Virus record (IMG/VR): IMGVR_UViG_3300042465_002878
Location: 1 to 39,922 of that record
Reading direction: 5' to 3' (one strand)
Length of the DNA stretch: 39,922 bases
DNA from: a virus
Part shown: in pieces, positions 6,254-12,627 of the stretch
Numbering within the stretch: position 1 is the stretch's first letter
Layout: the number at the start of each line of letters is the position of its first letter
Position numbers and translations under genes: made by a program
Notes under the pieces: model-generated
Databases searched by the model: none
Told to the model about the DNA's origin: nothing
What the model saw: only the letters and a program-made list of their open reading frames with translations

Positions 6254-6429
6254 TTTGCATATATTGCACTAAAGGTGGAGAAGAAAACAAATCTAAACAC
6301 CTAAAGCGTTCAGCCCATTGGCACGAGAAGTGTGAAGGTAAGGGGTGCGTATGTCAACACAAGACTGGTCTAGGTTGGGTAAAAGGCGACGATTCAAAGG
6401 TGACGTTGATGCAAATTCAATCCCCATAG
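6250..6429 (+). CDS. small zinc-binding protein (CIYC ... GCVCQHKTGLGWVK)
   Basis: A GTG at 6250 overlapping the previous stop opens a 59-residue frame with CIYC near the start, then HWHEKC and GCVCQHKTGLGWVK. The cysteine/histidine spacing and the closing QHKTGxGWVK motif recur in small actinophage proteins, so I judge it real although it overlaps the primase gene by about 80 bases in another frame. Translation may end functionally soon after GWVK in relatives; the last ~13 residues lie inside the primase gene. Function unknown; a zinc-ribbon fold is inferred. Confidence 0.6.
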   Translation: MICIYCTKGGEENKSKHLKRSAHWHEKCEGKGCVCQHKTGLGWVKGDDSKVTLMQIQSP

Positions 6430-6728
6430 GGGCAATAGTTTCGCACTACGGTGGAGAAGTAAGAGAAGGCAAGGCAGTATCAGTGCGGTGTTGCCTGCAC
6501 ACTGACTCACGCAGGTCTGCAGTAATCAACACAATAGATAATTTATATTTTTGTCACACCTGTGGTAAGGGCGGTAACGCTGCAAACCTAGTGTGCATCC
6601 TAGAGAATATGGAGTTCAACGATGGCCTCAAACGTGCAGTTGAAATTGCAACTGGAAGCGGCGCAGAGATACGCCCAAGAGGTAAGTCCGGAAACTCTAC
6701 TCGTGCTAGACGAACGTGGGATATCTGA
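6351..6728 (+). CDS. DNA primase, CHC2-type zinc-binding part
   Basis: The 125-residue product contains the zinc-binding domain of DnaG-type primases: RCCLHTDSRRSAVIN (Cys47/48, His50) then LYFCHTCGKGGNAANLV (Cys68, Cys71). This domain recognises the DNA template during primer synthesis. The catalytic TOPRIM half is encoded by the next gene in another frame, overlapping by 107 bases. ATG 6351 is chosen for the AAGGTAAGGGG just upstream rather than GTG 6345. The C-terminal ~25 residues (PRGKSGNSTRARRTWDI) lie in the overlap and look like linker. Confidence 0.82.
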   Translation: MSTQDWSRLGKRRRFKGDVDANSIPIGAIVSHYGGEVREGKAVSVRCCLHTDSRRSAVINTIDNLYFCHTCGKGGNAANLVCILENMEFNDGLKRAVEIATGSGAEIRPRGKSGNSTRARRTWDI

Positions 6729-7272
6729 GACGGTAGCAGCGCAGTATCAGCTAGGTACAGTCACTGATCCTGCTAATGGTCACGAGATGTATGAAGGTTG
6801 GATATCTATTCCATACATTACTGCTACCGGTATGTGTGTAGGTTTCAAGTTTCGCAGAACAGATGAAGGCAAACCTAAGTATGGCAGTCCTACTGGACAG
6901 AAGGCTCATCTCTATAATGTATGTGATATAACACATATGTCACCATATATTGTTGTATGTGAAGGTGAACTAGATGCAATTATTACTAGCGGTGTATTAG
7001 GTATACCAGCAGTGGGAGTACCAGGAGTGCAGGCTTGGAAGCCACACTTTCCTAAGTTATTTGGTGGTTATGAAACTGTATTTGTAGTAGGTGATAACGA
7101 TATAAAAGAAGATGGGTCTAACCCTGGCGCTGAGTTTAGTAAGCGTGTGGCTAATGAGGTAATGAACTCAACTATTGTTACACTACCTCCAGGTATGGAT
7201 ATCAATGACTACTACTTAGCACACGGTGCAGACGCCACCAGAGCTTTGCTAGTCGGTGAAGGGAATGAGTAG
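6622..7272 (+). CDS. DNA primase, TOPRIM catalytic part
   Basis: The 216-residue product carries the TOPRIM motif: the metal-binding Glu in YIVVCEGELDAI (Glu114 or 116), then VFVVGDNDI (Asp158-x-Asp160), within a fold preceded by WISIPYITATGMCVGFKFRRT. It supplies the polymerising half of a primase whose zinc domain is the preceding gene. The two frames overlap by 107 bases; a separate start at ATG 6622 has a weak GGAG 8 bases upstream. Independent translation of two subunits, ribosomal frameshifting, or a sequence error are all possible. Split primases in overlapping frames are known in other actinophages, so a natural arrangement is favoured. Confidence 0.82.
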   Translation: MASNVQLKLQLEAAQRYAQEVSPETLLVLDERGISETVAAQYQLGTVTDPANGHEMYEGWISIPYITATGMCVGFKFRRTDEGKPKYGSPTGQKAHLYNVCDITHMSPYIVVCEGELDAIITSGVLGIPAVGVPGVQAWKPHFPKLFGGYETVFVVGDNDIKEDGSNPGAEFSKRVANEVMNSTIVTLPPGMDINDYYLAHGADATRALLVGEGNE

Positions 7273-7381
7273 AGACGAATGGATACAGATGCTACTAACT
7301 ATTCAGCATATGGGCTTTCAGATCCTAAGTTGCGACGAGAAGACCGAGCAGATAGTAATACGCCCAAAACCAACCCGTTAG
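7265..7381 (+). CDS. possible 38-residue peptide overlapping two genes
   Basis: ATG 7265 lies 8 bases before the primase stop, 3 bases after GAAGGGA, a site that is close but usable. The product begins MSRDEWIQMLLTIQHMGFQI and ends QIVIRPKPTR. It reads a different frame from the next gene (ATG 7279), overlapping it for about 100 bases. The amphipathic sequence is not random-looking, but no homologous family was recognised. It may be a leader peptide or chance. Confidence 0.25.
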   Translation: MSRDEWIQMLLTIQHMGFQILSCDEKTEQIVIRPKPTR

Positions 7382-7668
7382 TAGACCATCCTGCAGTCCT
7401 ATCCTATAGAGCCGAAGGCGTATCAACTGCTGATTTAGTATCCTTTATTGAATCCTTTGCCTCCCTTCGTGGTAGTCGTGTCAAGAAGATAGGACACCAG
7501 CAGTACTCACTAGATAAGGGTCAGAAGTTTGAGCAGTTTACTTTCAATGACACCATACGTGAACTCATTGAAGAGTTAGCAGATGCCAGCAACTACATAG
7601 ATTTTCTTGCTATCAAGCTACTCAACCTAGCCTCTGGAGTGCAGGACAAAGGGCCAGACTGTGATTGA
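7279..7668 (+). CDS. MazG-like helical protein
   Basis: The 129-residue product has a polar N terminus, a central KIGHQQYSLDKGQKFEQF segment and a C-terminal helix RELIEELADASNYIDFLAIKLLNL. The EExxDxxNYxxFLA-like pattern in the last helix resembles the metal-binding helix of MazG-type nucleotide pyrophosphohydrolases and related phage proteins. Only part of the usual EExxE...ExxD signature is evident, so enzymatic activity is uncertain. It overlaps the methylase start by 8 bases. Confidence 0.5.
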   Translation: MDTDATNYSAYGLSDPKLRREDRADSNTPKTNPLVDHPAVLSYRAEGVSTADLVSFIESFASLRGSRVKKIGHQQYSLDKGQKFEQFTFNDTIRELIEELADASNYIDFLAIKLLNLASGVQDKGPDCD

Positions 7669-8194
7669 ATTTCCTGAAAAGAAATATAAAATCATTTACG
7701 CTGATCCACCTTGGCGTTATCAAGATAGAACCCCTCCGCAAGGTGGCGCAGAATCCCATTATCAAACAATGAAGCTAGAAGATATTTGCACAATGCAAAT
7801 TTCTGAAATTGTTGAAGAAGATTGTGTTTTATTTTTATGGGCAACTTATCCTCTTTTGCCTGAAGCAATCAAGGTTTTGGAATCTTGGGGGTTTACTTAT
7901 AAATCGGTTGCTTTTACTTGGGTAAAGAAAAACAAGAAAGCAGATACATTTTTCTTTGGTTTGGGTAGATGGACAAGAGGCAACCCTGAAATTTGTTTAC
8001 TTGGTGTTAGAGGAAAACCAAAAAGAATTTCAGCTTCGGTTTCTAATTTGACAATTTCTCCCATTCAAAAACATTCTCAAAAACCTGAAATGATTAGAGA
8101 AAAAATTGTTGAATTGATGGGAGATTTGCCACGCATAGAACTATTCGCTAGGCAAACTGCAGATGGTTGGGATTCGTGGGGTAATGAAGTATGA
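7661..8194 (+). CDS. MT-A70-family DNA adenine N6-methyltransferase
   Basis: The 177-residue protein has the catalytic DPPW at 15-18 (IIYADPPWRYQD), the LFLWATYPLLPEA strand, and GNPEICLLGVRG, all typical of MT-A70 methylases that transfer methyl from S-adenosylmethionine to adenine N6. The start is GTG 7661. Composition differs from neighbours: long runs of A/T-ending codons (aaa, gaa, ttt, caa) between genes with more balanced codon use, suggesting more recent acquisition. It is nevertheless spliced cleanly into the operon, overlapping both neighbours. A role in evading host restriction is likely. Confidence 0.92.
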   Translation: MIEFPEKKYKIIYADPPWRYQDRTPPQGGAESHYQTMKLEDICTMQISEIVEEDCVLFLWATYPLLPEAIKVLESWGFTYKSVAFTWVKKNKKADTFFFGLGRWTRGNPEICLLGVRGKPKRISASVSNLTISPIQKHSQKPEMIREKIVELMGDLPRIELFARQTADGWDSWGNEV

Positions 8195-8823
8195 CCGAAC
8201 TGCATCCATCCATCTATGACATAGCACCTAGCGTTGCTAGTACTGTCTACCGGCGCTATAGAAAGTTTGCAGAATACTCTGATATCAAACAAGAGATGTT
8301 GATGTGGGCGCTGACTCGTGCCGCAACACACACTGAACAACTATCAGAGCCAGACTTAGACCAGCGCAGACATAACGAACGCCTTATCGCTTGGCAAATG
8401 CTACGCGTTGGTGAGCGTTACTCACGTAAGCAGAAGGCAATCAAGTCTGGATACCAGACTGGTGATGAGTCTTACTACGAGAAGGCTACCTTGGGTCAGC
8501 TCTTACCCTTCATTATTGCATCTGTCTTAGATGGAACAGTATTAGAGCAAGCACAAGAAATGATTAGAGATGGTCAGCCTAAGGGATCTTCTAGCCCTGC
8601 AGAAGGTGGCAATCTATTGTCAATGCTCATTGATATCAAGCGTGCATATCTTTTACTAGAGCAGGAAGATAGAACGATACTGATGTATCGCCACCACGAA
8701 AGTCTTACCCTCCAACAGATAGCTTCTATCTTGGAGTGTGCAGTATCCACTGCTGATCGTAGATGCAGTAATTCATTACGCAAACTCCAAGAGATACTAG
8801 GTGGGGAGAATCCTTTCAGATGA
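8191..8823 (+). CDS. sigma-70-like factor / HTH transcription regulator
   Basis: The 210-residue protein ends in a region-4-like helix-turn-helix: LLEQEDRTILMYRHHESLTLQQIASILECAVSTADRRCSNSLRKLQEIL (about 155-204). The N-terminal part has a short region-2-like segment (VASTVYRRYRKFAEYSDIKQEMLMWA), a layout typical of divergent phage sigma factors. A polar linker (110-145) separates them. It could direct RNA polymerase to phage promoters, possibly the late ones; the repeated GCCTAGTAT motif at 15587-15617 is a candidate target. Loss of promoter-melting residues, leaving a DNA-binding regulator, cannot be excluded. Confidence 0.75.
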   Translation: MTELHPSIYDIAPSVASTVYRRYRKFAEYSDIKQEMLMWALTRAATHTEQLSEPDLDQRRHNERLIAWQMLRVGERYSRKQKAIKSGYQTGDESYYEKATLGQLLPFIIASVLDGTVLEQAQEMIRDGQPKGSSSPAEGGNLLSMLIDIKRAYLLLEQEDRTILMYRHHESLTLQQIASILECAVSTADRRCSNSLRKLQEILGGENPFR

Positions 8824-9203
8824 AAGAGATAGAACTCTTTGATTATCTGAGGCAAAGCCTCTATCCTGACTTGGTAAAGAGTCCAGGTATCTACGATGCA
8901 TTTGACTGCACCTCTGCTGCTGCCGGTCACTACATAGAACTCAAGTGCAGACACACTCACTACCCCACTCTTATTATCGAAGAGATGAAGTATCGAAAGC
9001 TGATTACTCAATCAGCAGAGCGAGATATGATTCCCTTCTACATCAACTCGACACCGGAAGGTGTCTTTTCTTTTGACCTAATGGATATACCTGAACCTAT
9101 ATGGAAGGTGCATTACTTACCAGCCTCTACTGAGTTTGGTAGAATCGGTAAGGTAGATAAGTTAGTAGGATATTTGGACATAGAAGAGGCAGAGAAGTTA
9201 TGA
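8820..9203 (+). CDS. small PD-(D/E)XK nuclease-like protein
   Basis: The 127-residue protein contains a probable restriction-nuclease-fold core: Asp26/Asp29 (IYDAFDCTS), then Glu40-x-Lys42 (HYIELKCRH), followed by the helix EEMKYRKLITQS and a strand IPFYINSTPEGVFSFDL. This is the classic alpha-beta arrangement of PD-(D/E)XK proteins at minimal size. The substrate is unknown; similar phage proteins are annotated as restriction-like endonucleases. It overlaps both neighbours by 4 bases. Confidence 0.6.
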   Translation: MKEIELFDYLRQSLYPDLVKSPGIYDAFDCTSAAAGHYIELKCRHTHYPTLIIEEMKYRKLITQSAERDMIPFYINSTPEGVFSFDLMDIPEPIWKVHYLPASTEFGRIGKVDKLVGYLDIEEAEKL

Positions 9204-9373
9204 TCTATTCTTATAGTTGTGAGTGTGGCAGCACACTAGATATTGAACGCTCTATTCACGAGGAATCTGTATCTCCTACTTGCTATGACTGCAAGAAAAC
9301 TATGGGCAGAGTGTGGTCTTCTCCCGCTATTACTTTCACAGGTAAAGGCTTCTACAGTACGGATAATAAATGA
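9200..9373 (+). CDS. FmdB-like small zinc-ribbon protein
   Basis: The 57-residue product starts MIYSYSCECGSTLDIERSI and continues with TCYDCKKTMGRVWSSPAI...FTGKGFY. This matches the FmdB/putative-regulatory zinc ribbon in layout: an opening aromatic Y-x-C-x-C strand, a second CxxC about 20 residues later, then a conserved F-x-G-x-G-F/W-Y segment. The exact role of FmdB-like proteins is not known; nucleic-acid or protein binding is presumed. Overlaps of 4 bases on both sides show tight coupling. Confidence 0.75.
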   Translation: MIYSYSCECGSTLDIERSIHEESVSPTCYDCKKTMGRVWSSPAITFTGKGFYSTDNK

Positions 9374-9999
9374 TTATATTTGATTTCTTTTCTGGGACTG
9401 GTAGTTCAACTCAGGCGTTCAAAGATGCAGGCCATACTGTTATTAGTTTTGAATTAGATAAATCTTTTGAAGCAACCGAACACGCAAATATATTTGATTT
9501 AGATGCAAAGACTCTTATATCCAAGTATGGTCAACCAGATTTTATATGGGCCAGCCCACCTTGTACTGCATTTAGCGTAGCTTCTATGGGCCACCATTGG
9601 GGCGGTGGAATAAGAGCGTATGAACCTAAGACTGAAGCAGCAAAAATAAGCCAAGAATTAGTAGCGCATACACGTAAACTTATTGTTGATCTCAATCCTA
9701 CTAAAGGCTGGCTGATGGAAAACCCTAGAGGTATGTTACGTAAATTACCTGTAGTTGAAGGCTTACCACGTACTACTGTTACTTATTGTACTTATGGGGA
9801 CACTCGTATGAAACCTACTGATTTATGGGGAATTGTACCTAACTGGATTCCACGTGTTATGTGTAAAAATGGTATGCCTTGTCACGAAGCCGCTCCTCGT
9901 GGATCTAAAACTGGAACTCAAGGACTCAAAGGTGCAAAGGAACGCTCTCGTGTTCCATATTCTTTAGGCCAAGAGATATTAGATTCAATAAATAAATAG
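9370..9999 (+). CDS. C5-cytosine-methyltransferase-like protein
   Basis: The 209-residue protein opens with an AdoMet-binding FFSGTGSSTQAF (6-17), has the catalytic-loop-like SPPCTAFS (62-69) and WLMENPRGMLRK (about 114-125), which correspond to motifs I, IV (PC) and VI (EN) of C5-cytosine methylases. The protein is shorter than canonical enzymes and lacks a recognisable target-recognition domain and the QRRRR motif, as in the phage-specific subfamily of small DNA-methylase-like proteins. It ends the forward early operon. Confidence 0.75.
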   Translation: MIIFDFFSGTGSSTQAFKDAGHTVISFELDKSFEATEHANIFDLDAKTLISKYGQPDFIWASPPCTAFSVASMGHHWGGGIRAYEPKTEAAKISQELVAHTRKLIVDLNPTKGWLMENPRGMLRKLPVVEGLPRTTVTYCTYGDTRMKPTDLWGIVPNWIPRVMCKNGMPCHEAAPRGSKTGTQGLKGAKERSRVPYSLGQEILDSINK

Positions 10000-10000
10000 T

Positions 10001-10036
10001 AAAGCCCCACCGGAAGGCAAGTTACAGTGGGGCCTT
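10001..10036. terminator. hairpin between convergent operons, weak bidirectional terminator
   Basis: Stem GCCCCAC (10004-10010) pairs with GTGGGGC (10027-10033), extended by A-T pairs after a one-base bulge; loop of 16 bases. It directly follows the stop of the forward operon at 9999 and precedes (on the other strand) the end of the reverse operon. T-richness on either flank is modest. A second inverted repeat, TGCGAGC at 10043-10049 with GCTCGCA at 10070-10076, overlaps the methylase stop codon and may help to stop reverse transcription. Confidence 0.6.
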
Positions 10037-10066
10037 ACTTAGTGCGAGCGACGGAAAGAGTGAACA

Positions 10067-10489
10067 TCAGCTCGCAAGATTTATAGTATCACATATGTTA
10101 CCGATGATCCATTCTACTACAGGTACTGCAACTGCATTACCCATTTGTTTGTAACGAGCTGAGTCAGATTGTCCAGCAGTCCAATCATCAGGGAACCCTT
10201 GAAGTCTTTCACACTCCAAAGGTGTAAGGCGGCGTACCTGAGTATTAGCAATCATTGGCATATTGTTTCCACCTGTTCCCATTCGTGCTTGTAGTGTGTT
10301 GATAACACCGCCTTGTAAGCGTATATCATCTACTCGATTACCGTAAAAGATGATCACGGTAGTTCTAATATCTCCATTATCAAATGCGTTTAGCGTAGGC
10401 ATTACCCCCCCCTGTATCCACGTCTCGTAGTCATCTTCACTCTGTGCTCGCCTACTCTTTGTGAACCACAAGTTTGTTTTCTGCAACAT
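10067..10489 (-). CDS. dcm: C5-cytosine DNA methyltransferase, C-terminal part (frameshifted)
   Basis: This frame supplies what the preceding piece lacks: KSRRAQSEDDYETW, GGVMPTLNAFDNGDIRTTV, then RLTPLECERLQGFPDDWT (target-region end and motif IX) and YKQMGNAVAVPVVEWI (motif X). The first residues before KSRRAQ (MLQKTNLWFT) are a read-through of the upstream gene in the wrong frame, so ATG 10489 is probably not a real start. An eight-base G run (10405-10412 on this strand) lies within the region coding WIQGGVMP and is intact in frame. Together with 10452-11240 it makes one methylase of about 390 residues. Confidence 0.85.
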   Translation of the reverse strand: MLQKTNLWFTKSRRAQSEDDYETWIQGGVMPTLNAFDNGDIRTTVIIFYGNRVDDIRLQGGVINTLQARMGTGGNNMPMIANTQVRRLTPLECERLQGFPDDWTAGQSDSARYKQMGNAVAVPVVEWIIGNICDTINLAS

Positions 10490-11240
10490 ATTGATTGCCT
10501 ACTCCCTTATAGTCTCGTGCTTGAAGTGAACCGATAACGACATTATCTTCAGGTCGTTTATATGTAGTAGCAGTAAGAGTTGTTACTCCTTCTGTGTACT
10601 TTGCGAAGCCTGTTTGACCAAAGCTTCTTGTAGTGCTGGCGGTAGTGTCTTGCCCCGTTTGTTGGCTCGTCGAAGGATTCCTTCGCACGCTCTTGGACTC
10701 AAAAAGAACTTCGGCAACGCCGTTGGAAGAAGAACGTCTGCCAAGGATGAAGACACGACGCCTTCGCTGGGGTACTCCGAAGTGTTGAGCATCAAGCACA
10801 CGCCATCCAATAGAATACCCGAGGTCGGCCATCGTTCCGATGACGACTCCAAAATCTCTTCCTTTGTTACTGGATAACAGACCAGGTACGTTTTCGATGA
10901 GGAAGTACTCGCTCTGCGTTTCTTCCACAATTCTTGCAATTTCCCAGAATAGCCCGCTTCTCTCGCCAGCAAGACCAGCCCTTTTGCCAGCGACTGAGAG
11001 GTCTTGGCAGGGAAATCCTCCTGTAATAATTCCTGTGCTTGGTTCAAATCCTGCTGCAATTAGGTCACTTCCCTTTACTGTAGTTACATCGTCGAATATC
11101 TTTACATCAGGAAACTGATGTGAGAGCACTGATTGGCAGTGCTTATCTATCTCTACCGAAGCTACAACTTTGACTCCGTTGCGTTGCATAGCAAGATCAA
11201 AGCCACCTACTCCTGCAAATAGTGATACACCAGTAATCAT
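10452..11240 (-). CDS. dcm: C5-cytosine DNA methyltransferase, N-terminal part (frameshifted)
   Basis: The 262-residue N-terminal piece has the standard C5-MTase motifs: LFAGVGGFDLA (motif I, residues 7-17), GGFPCQDLS with the catalytic Cys78 (motif IV), FLIENVPG (motif VI) and GVPQRRRRVFIL (motif VIII). The frame then stops after LVVHKE, before the motif IX/X part, which continues in the overlapping frame encoded by 10067-10489. Deleting one A from the AAA in the codons for HKE would give VVHKSRRAQS, which joins the two pieces smoothly and matches the usual KSRRAQS region. It is the last gene of the reverse operon, so the enzyme may be inactive unless the shift is an assembly error or is bypassed. 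Confidence 0.85.
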   Translation of the reverse strand: MITGVSLFAGVGGFDLAMQRNGVKVVASVEIDKHCQSVLSHQFPDVKIFDDVTTVKGSDLIAAGFEPSTGIITGGFPCQDLSVAGKRAGLAGERSGLFWEIARIVEETQSEYFLIENVPGLLSSNKGRDFGVVIGTMADLGYSIGWRVLDAQHFGVPQRRRRVFILGRRSSSNGVAEVLFESKSVRRNPSTSQQTGQDTTASTTRSFGQTGFAKYTEGVTTLTATTYKRPEDNVVIGSLQARDYKGVGNQYVAENKLVVHKE

Positions 11241-11660
11241 TTAGTAGAAGTTGTGTCGGTTATGGAAGCGGAGTGCTCGACAAGGTGTGTCGTGCCGGCT
11301 AGCGATGTATCTAAGACCTTTGATGATTTGCTCACCAGGGTCTCTACTTTTCTCTCCAAGGAGTTGAGCAATTCCAAAAGCTGAACTTCCTTGTCTGTTC
11401 TTTGCGAGGTGATCAAACCTGCTCTCACCGGTCCATAAGGTGACGAGGCAGACTGACTCTCTGCCTCTCCAGTTGTGTATGAGGTAAGCGTAACGCTTCG
11501 ATATACGTATGTTTTCACGCTTCTCCTCCATCGTTGCCTTTGTTCTCTCCCGCATCTGCGGGATTTCCAAAGGCAGGTGTACCGTTCGCTCTGGTATGAG
11601 TACTAACGCTAAGGTTAGTAGTGCCGTCAATAGCAATCCATTTCTTACCTTCTTGTTCAT
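11241..11660 (-). CDS. lysozyme/transglycosylase-like protein, possibly with signal peptide
   Basis: The conserved part reads VCLVTLWTGESRFDHLAKN...SSAFGIAQLLGE...DPGEQIIKGLRYIASRHDTPCRALRFHNRHNFY. The catalytic-type Glu in LWTGESRF, the SSAFGIAQ motif and the W/H..H-N-F/W-Y ending are those of actinobacterial phage SLT-like lysozymes. From ATG 11660 (AGAAGG 8 bases upstream) the protein has a typical signal-anchor: KKVR then LLLTALLTLALVLI. An in-frame ATG 11531 with AAAGG 5 bases upstream gives a 96-residue form without it. The long form overlaps the preceding gene by 146 bases, the short one by 17. It is placed away from the forward-strand CHAP endolysin, so the phage encodes two wall-active enzymes. 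Confidence 0.75.
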   Translation of the reverse strand: MNKKVRNGLLLTALLTLALVLIPERTVHLPLEIPQMRERTKATMEEKRENIRISKRYAYLIHNWRGRESVCLVTLWTGESRFDHLAKNRQGSSAFGIAQLLGEKSRDPGEQIIKGLRYIASRHDTPCRALRFHNRHNFY

Positions 11661-11811
11661 CGAACGCCTTCTCAATCCCAAGCAGTTGCTTGTATGTATC
11701 GGGGTAAAGGTGAGCAAGGCGCACTAATGCACGATCTCTCGCCCTTCTGTAATTACGATCACGAACCGCTTTCTTAGTAGCAATAGCTACCCTTCGTTCA
11801 TTGTCTTTCAT
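11515..11811 (-). CDS. hypothetical basic helical protein
   Basis: The 98-residue product starts with a strongly basic helical part (RVAIATKKAVRDRNYRRARDRALVRLAHLYPDTYKQLLGIEKAFDEQEG), a type common in actinophage genomes and without known function, and ends in a polar Gly/Asn/Thr-rich tail (NGTPAFGNPADAGENKGNDGGEA). The basic helix with a YPDxYKxLL motif could bind nucleic acid. Its tail is coded in the same DNA as the putative signal peptide of the following lysozyme-like gene. Confidence 0.65.
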   Translation of the reverse strand: MKDNERRVAIATKKAVRDRNYRRARDRALVRLAHLYPDTYKQLLGIEKAFDEQEGKKWIAIDGTTNLSVSTHTRANGTPAFGNPADAGENKGNDGGEA

Positions 11812-11884
11812 TTAGTTTTTCCTCCAACACTATAAGACCATACGCTATTAGTAATACAACTGCTAACCCTAGAATGTAAGTCAT
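11798..11884 (-). CDS. 28-residue single-span membrane peptide
   Basis: Read from ATG 11884, which overlaps the preceding stop (ATGA), the product is a hydrophobic helix (YILGLAVVLLIAYGLIVL) plus EEKLNERQ. It ends 14 bases inside the next gene, and the GGAGGAAAAA upstream of that gene lies within it. Overlaps on both sides and an ideal transmembrane helix support translation. It is similar in size and layout to the peptide at 2816-2902. Function unknown. Confidence 0.5.
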   Translation of the reverse strand: MTYILGLAVVLLIAYGLIVLEEKLNERQ

Positions 11885-12132
11885 AGCGAACTCGCTATAG
11901 CAGCCGTTACCAGGTGGGTAACGTCTAGTGGTTGGCCTACTGGTTGAGCATCTACATCATCGCCCTCCCACCCTGATACTAACATACGTGAGCCTAACGG
12001 TGATGTTCTAAGCCACCTAATAGCTTCATAAGGCGAAGCACCGCCCCACCTTGCGTTACCGTCCTCCTCTACCACTTCATATAGTAGATCGAGTTTTGAT
12101 TTCTTGGGGTGAAATGCAATTACTTCACTCAT
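11881..12132 (-). CDS. small hypothetical protein
   Basis: ATG 12132 is preferred over ATG 12135 because AGGAGG then lies 6 bases upstream. The 83-residue product begins MSEVIAFHPKKSKLDLLYEVVEED and has a central ASPYEAIRWLRTSPLGSRMLVSGWEGDD segment. The EAIxWLR...LxVSxW pattern looks like a small alpha/beta domain. No family was recognised. It overlaps its neighbours by 8 and 4 bases. Confidence 0.6.
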   Translation of the reverse strand: MSEVIAFHPKKSKLDLLYEVVEEDGNARWGGASPYEAIRWLRTSPLGSRMLVSGWEGDDVDAQPVGQPLDVTHLVTAAIASSL

Positions 12133-12343
12133 CATCTTCCTCCTCTGGAAATAGTTTATCCCAACACGCAGGGTGCGTACCAGATATAAGAATTTCTCTA
12201 TCTTCTATAGACATATCAGGAAAAGCCCTTTGGAGATACTCTCCCTCTTGCCAACTTTTTACCGCATTGGAATCTAAACTCCACAACTCATACTTACCGC
12301 ATACGTGGCACGTTTTAGTCTTTACTACAATAGTCTCACTCAT
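12125..12343 (-). CDS. small zinc-finger-like protein (CHVCGKY ... HPACWDKLFP)
   Basis: Starting at ATG 12343 (GAGGGAGAG upstream), the 72-residue product has CHVCGKYELWSLD near the start and GTHPACWDKLFPEEEDDE at the end, with a helix EGEYLQRAFPDMSIEDREILI between. The CxxC plus HPxCW arrangement and the FPDMSxEDREILxxGxHPxCWD stretch are a recognisable, uncharacterised family frequent in actinobacteria and their phages. Metal binding is likely; biological role unknown. Confidence 0.7.
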   Translation of the reverse strand: MSETIVVKTKTCHVCGKYELWSLDSNAVKSWQEGEYLQRAFPDMSIEDREILISGTHPACWDKLFPEEEDDE

Positions 12344-12627
12344 TGCTCTCCCTCTTTTGCTAAATCTATACATAATTCACAGGTATTTTGTCCGTTTATT
12401 ATTTCTAAAACTTCATAACCTATCTCTCCACACCAAGCGCAAGTATAAGTCATTGTTGCCACCTTTCTCTTACTATCGTTGATTATGCCTACCATACTAA
12501 GGGCGTTCACCATTCTTAGCAGATTCTTAGCTGCTAATGCACTCTCTCCCTCTATCATCTCTTGTATAGCCTGCTCCCTGCATAGGTCAGCTTTGGCTTG
12601 CCAGTATTCTACCGTTGGATCACTCAT
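12340..12627 (-). CDS. small helical protein with C-terminal zinc ribbon
   Basis: ATG 12627 has AGGAGGG upstream. The 95-residue product consists of a helical part (VEYWQAKADLCREQAIQEMIEGESALAAKNLLRMVNAL) and a ribbon MTYTCAWCGEIGYEVL...NTCELCIDLAKEG with two CxxC pairs. The second half begins with its own ATG preceded by AAGGTGG, so it may also be made separately, or the gene may be a fusion of two microgenes. Function unknown. Confidence 0.6.
   Translation of the reverse strand: MSDPTVEYWQAKADLCREQAIQEMIEGESALAAKNLLRMVNALSMVGIINDSKRKVATMTYTCAWCGEIGYEVLEIINGQNTCELCIDLAKEGEQ

Noticed and set aside
10583-11059. 158-residue reverse frame inside the cytosine methylase
   Set aside because: The overlapping frame has all C5-methylase motifs; this one has none and is a shadow.
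11237-11518. 93-residue reverse frame over the lysozyme gene
   Set aside because: The alternate frame has clear lysozyme motifs up to the C terminus; this one is low-complexity Ser/Thr and unrecognisable.
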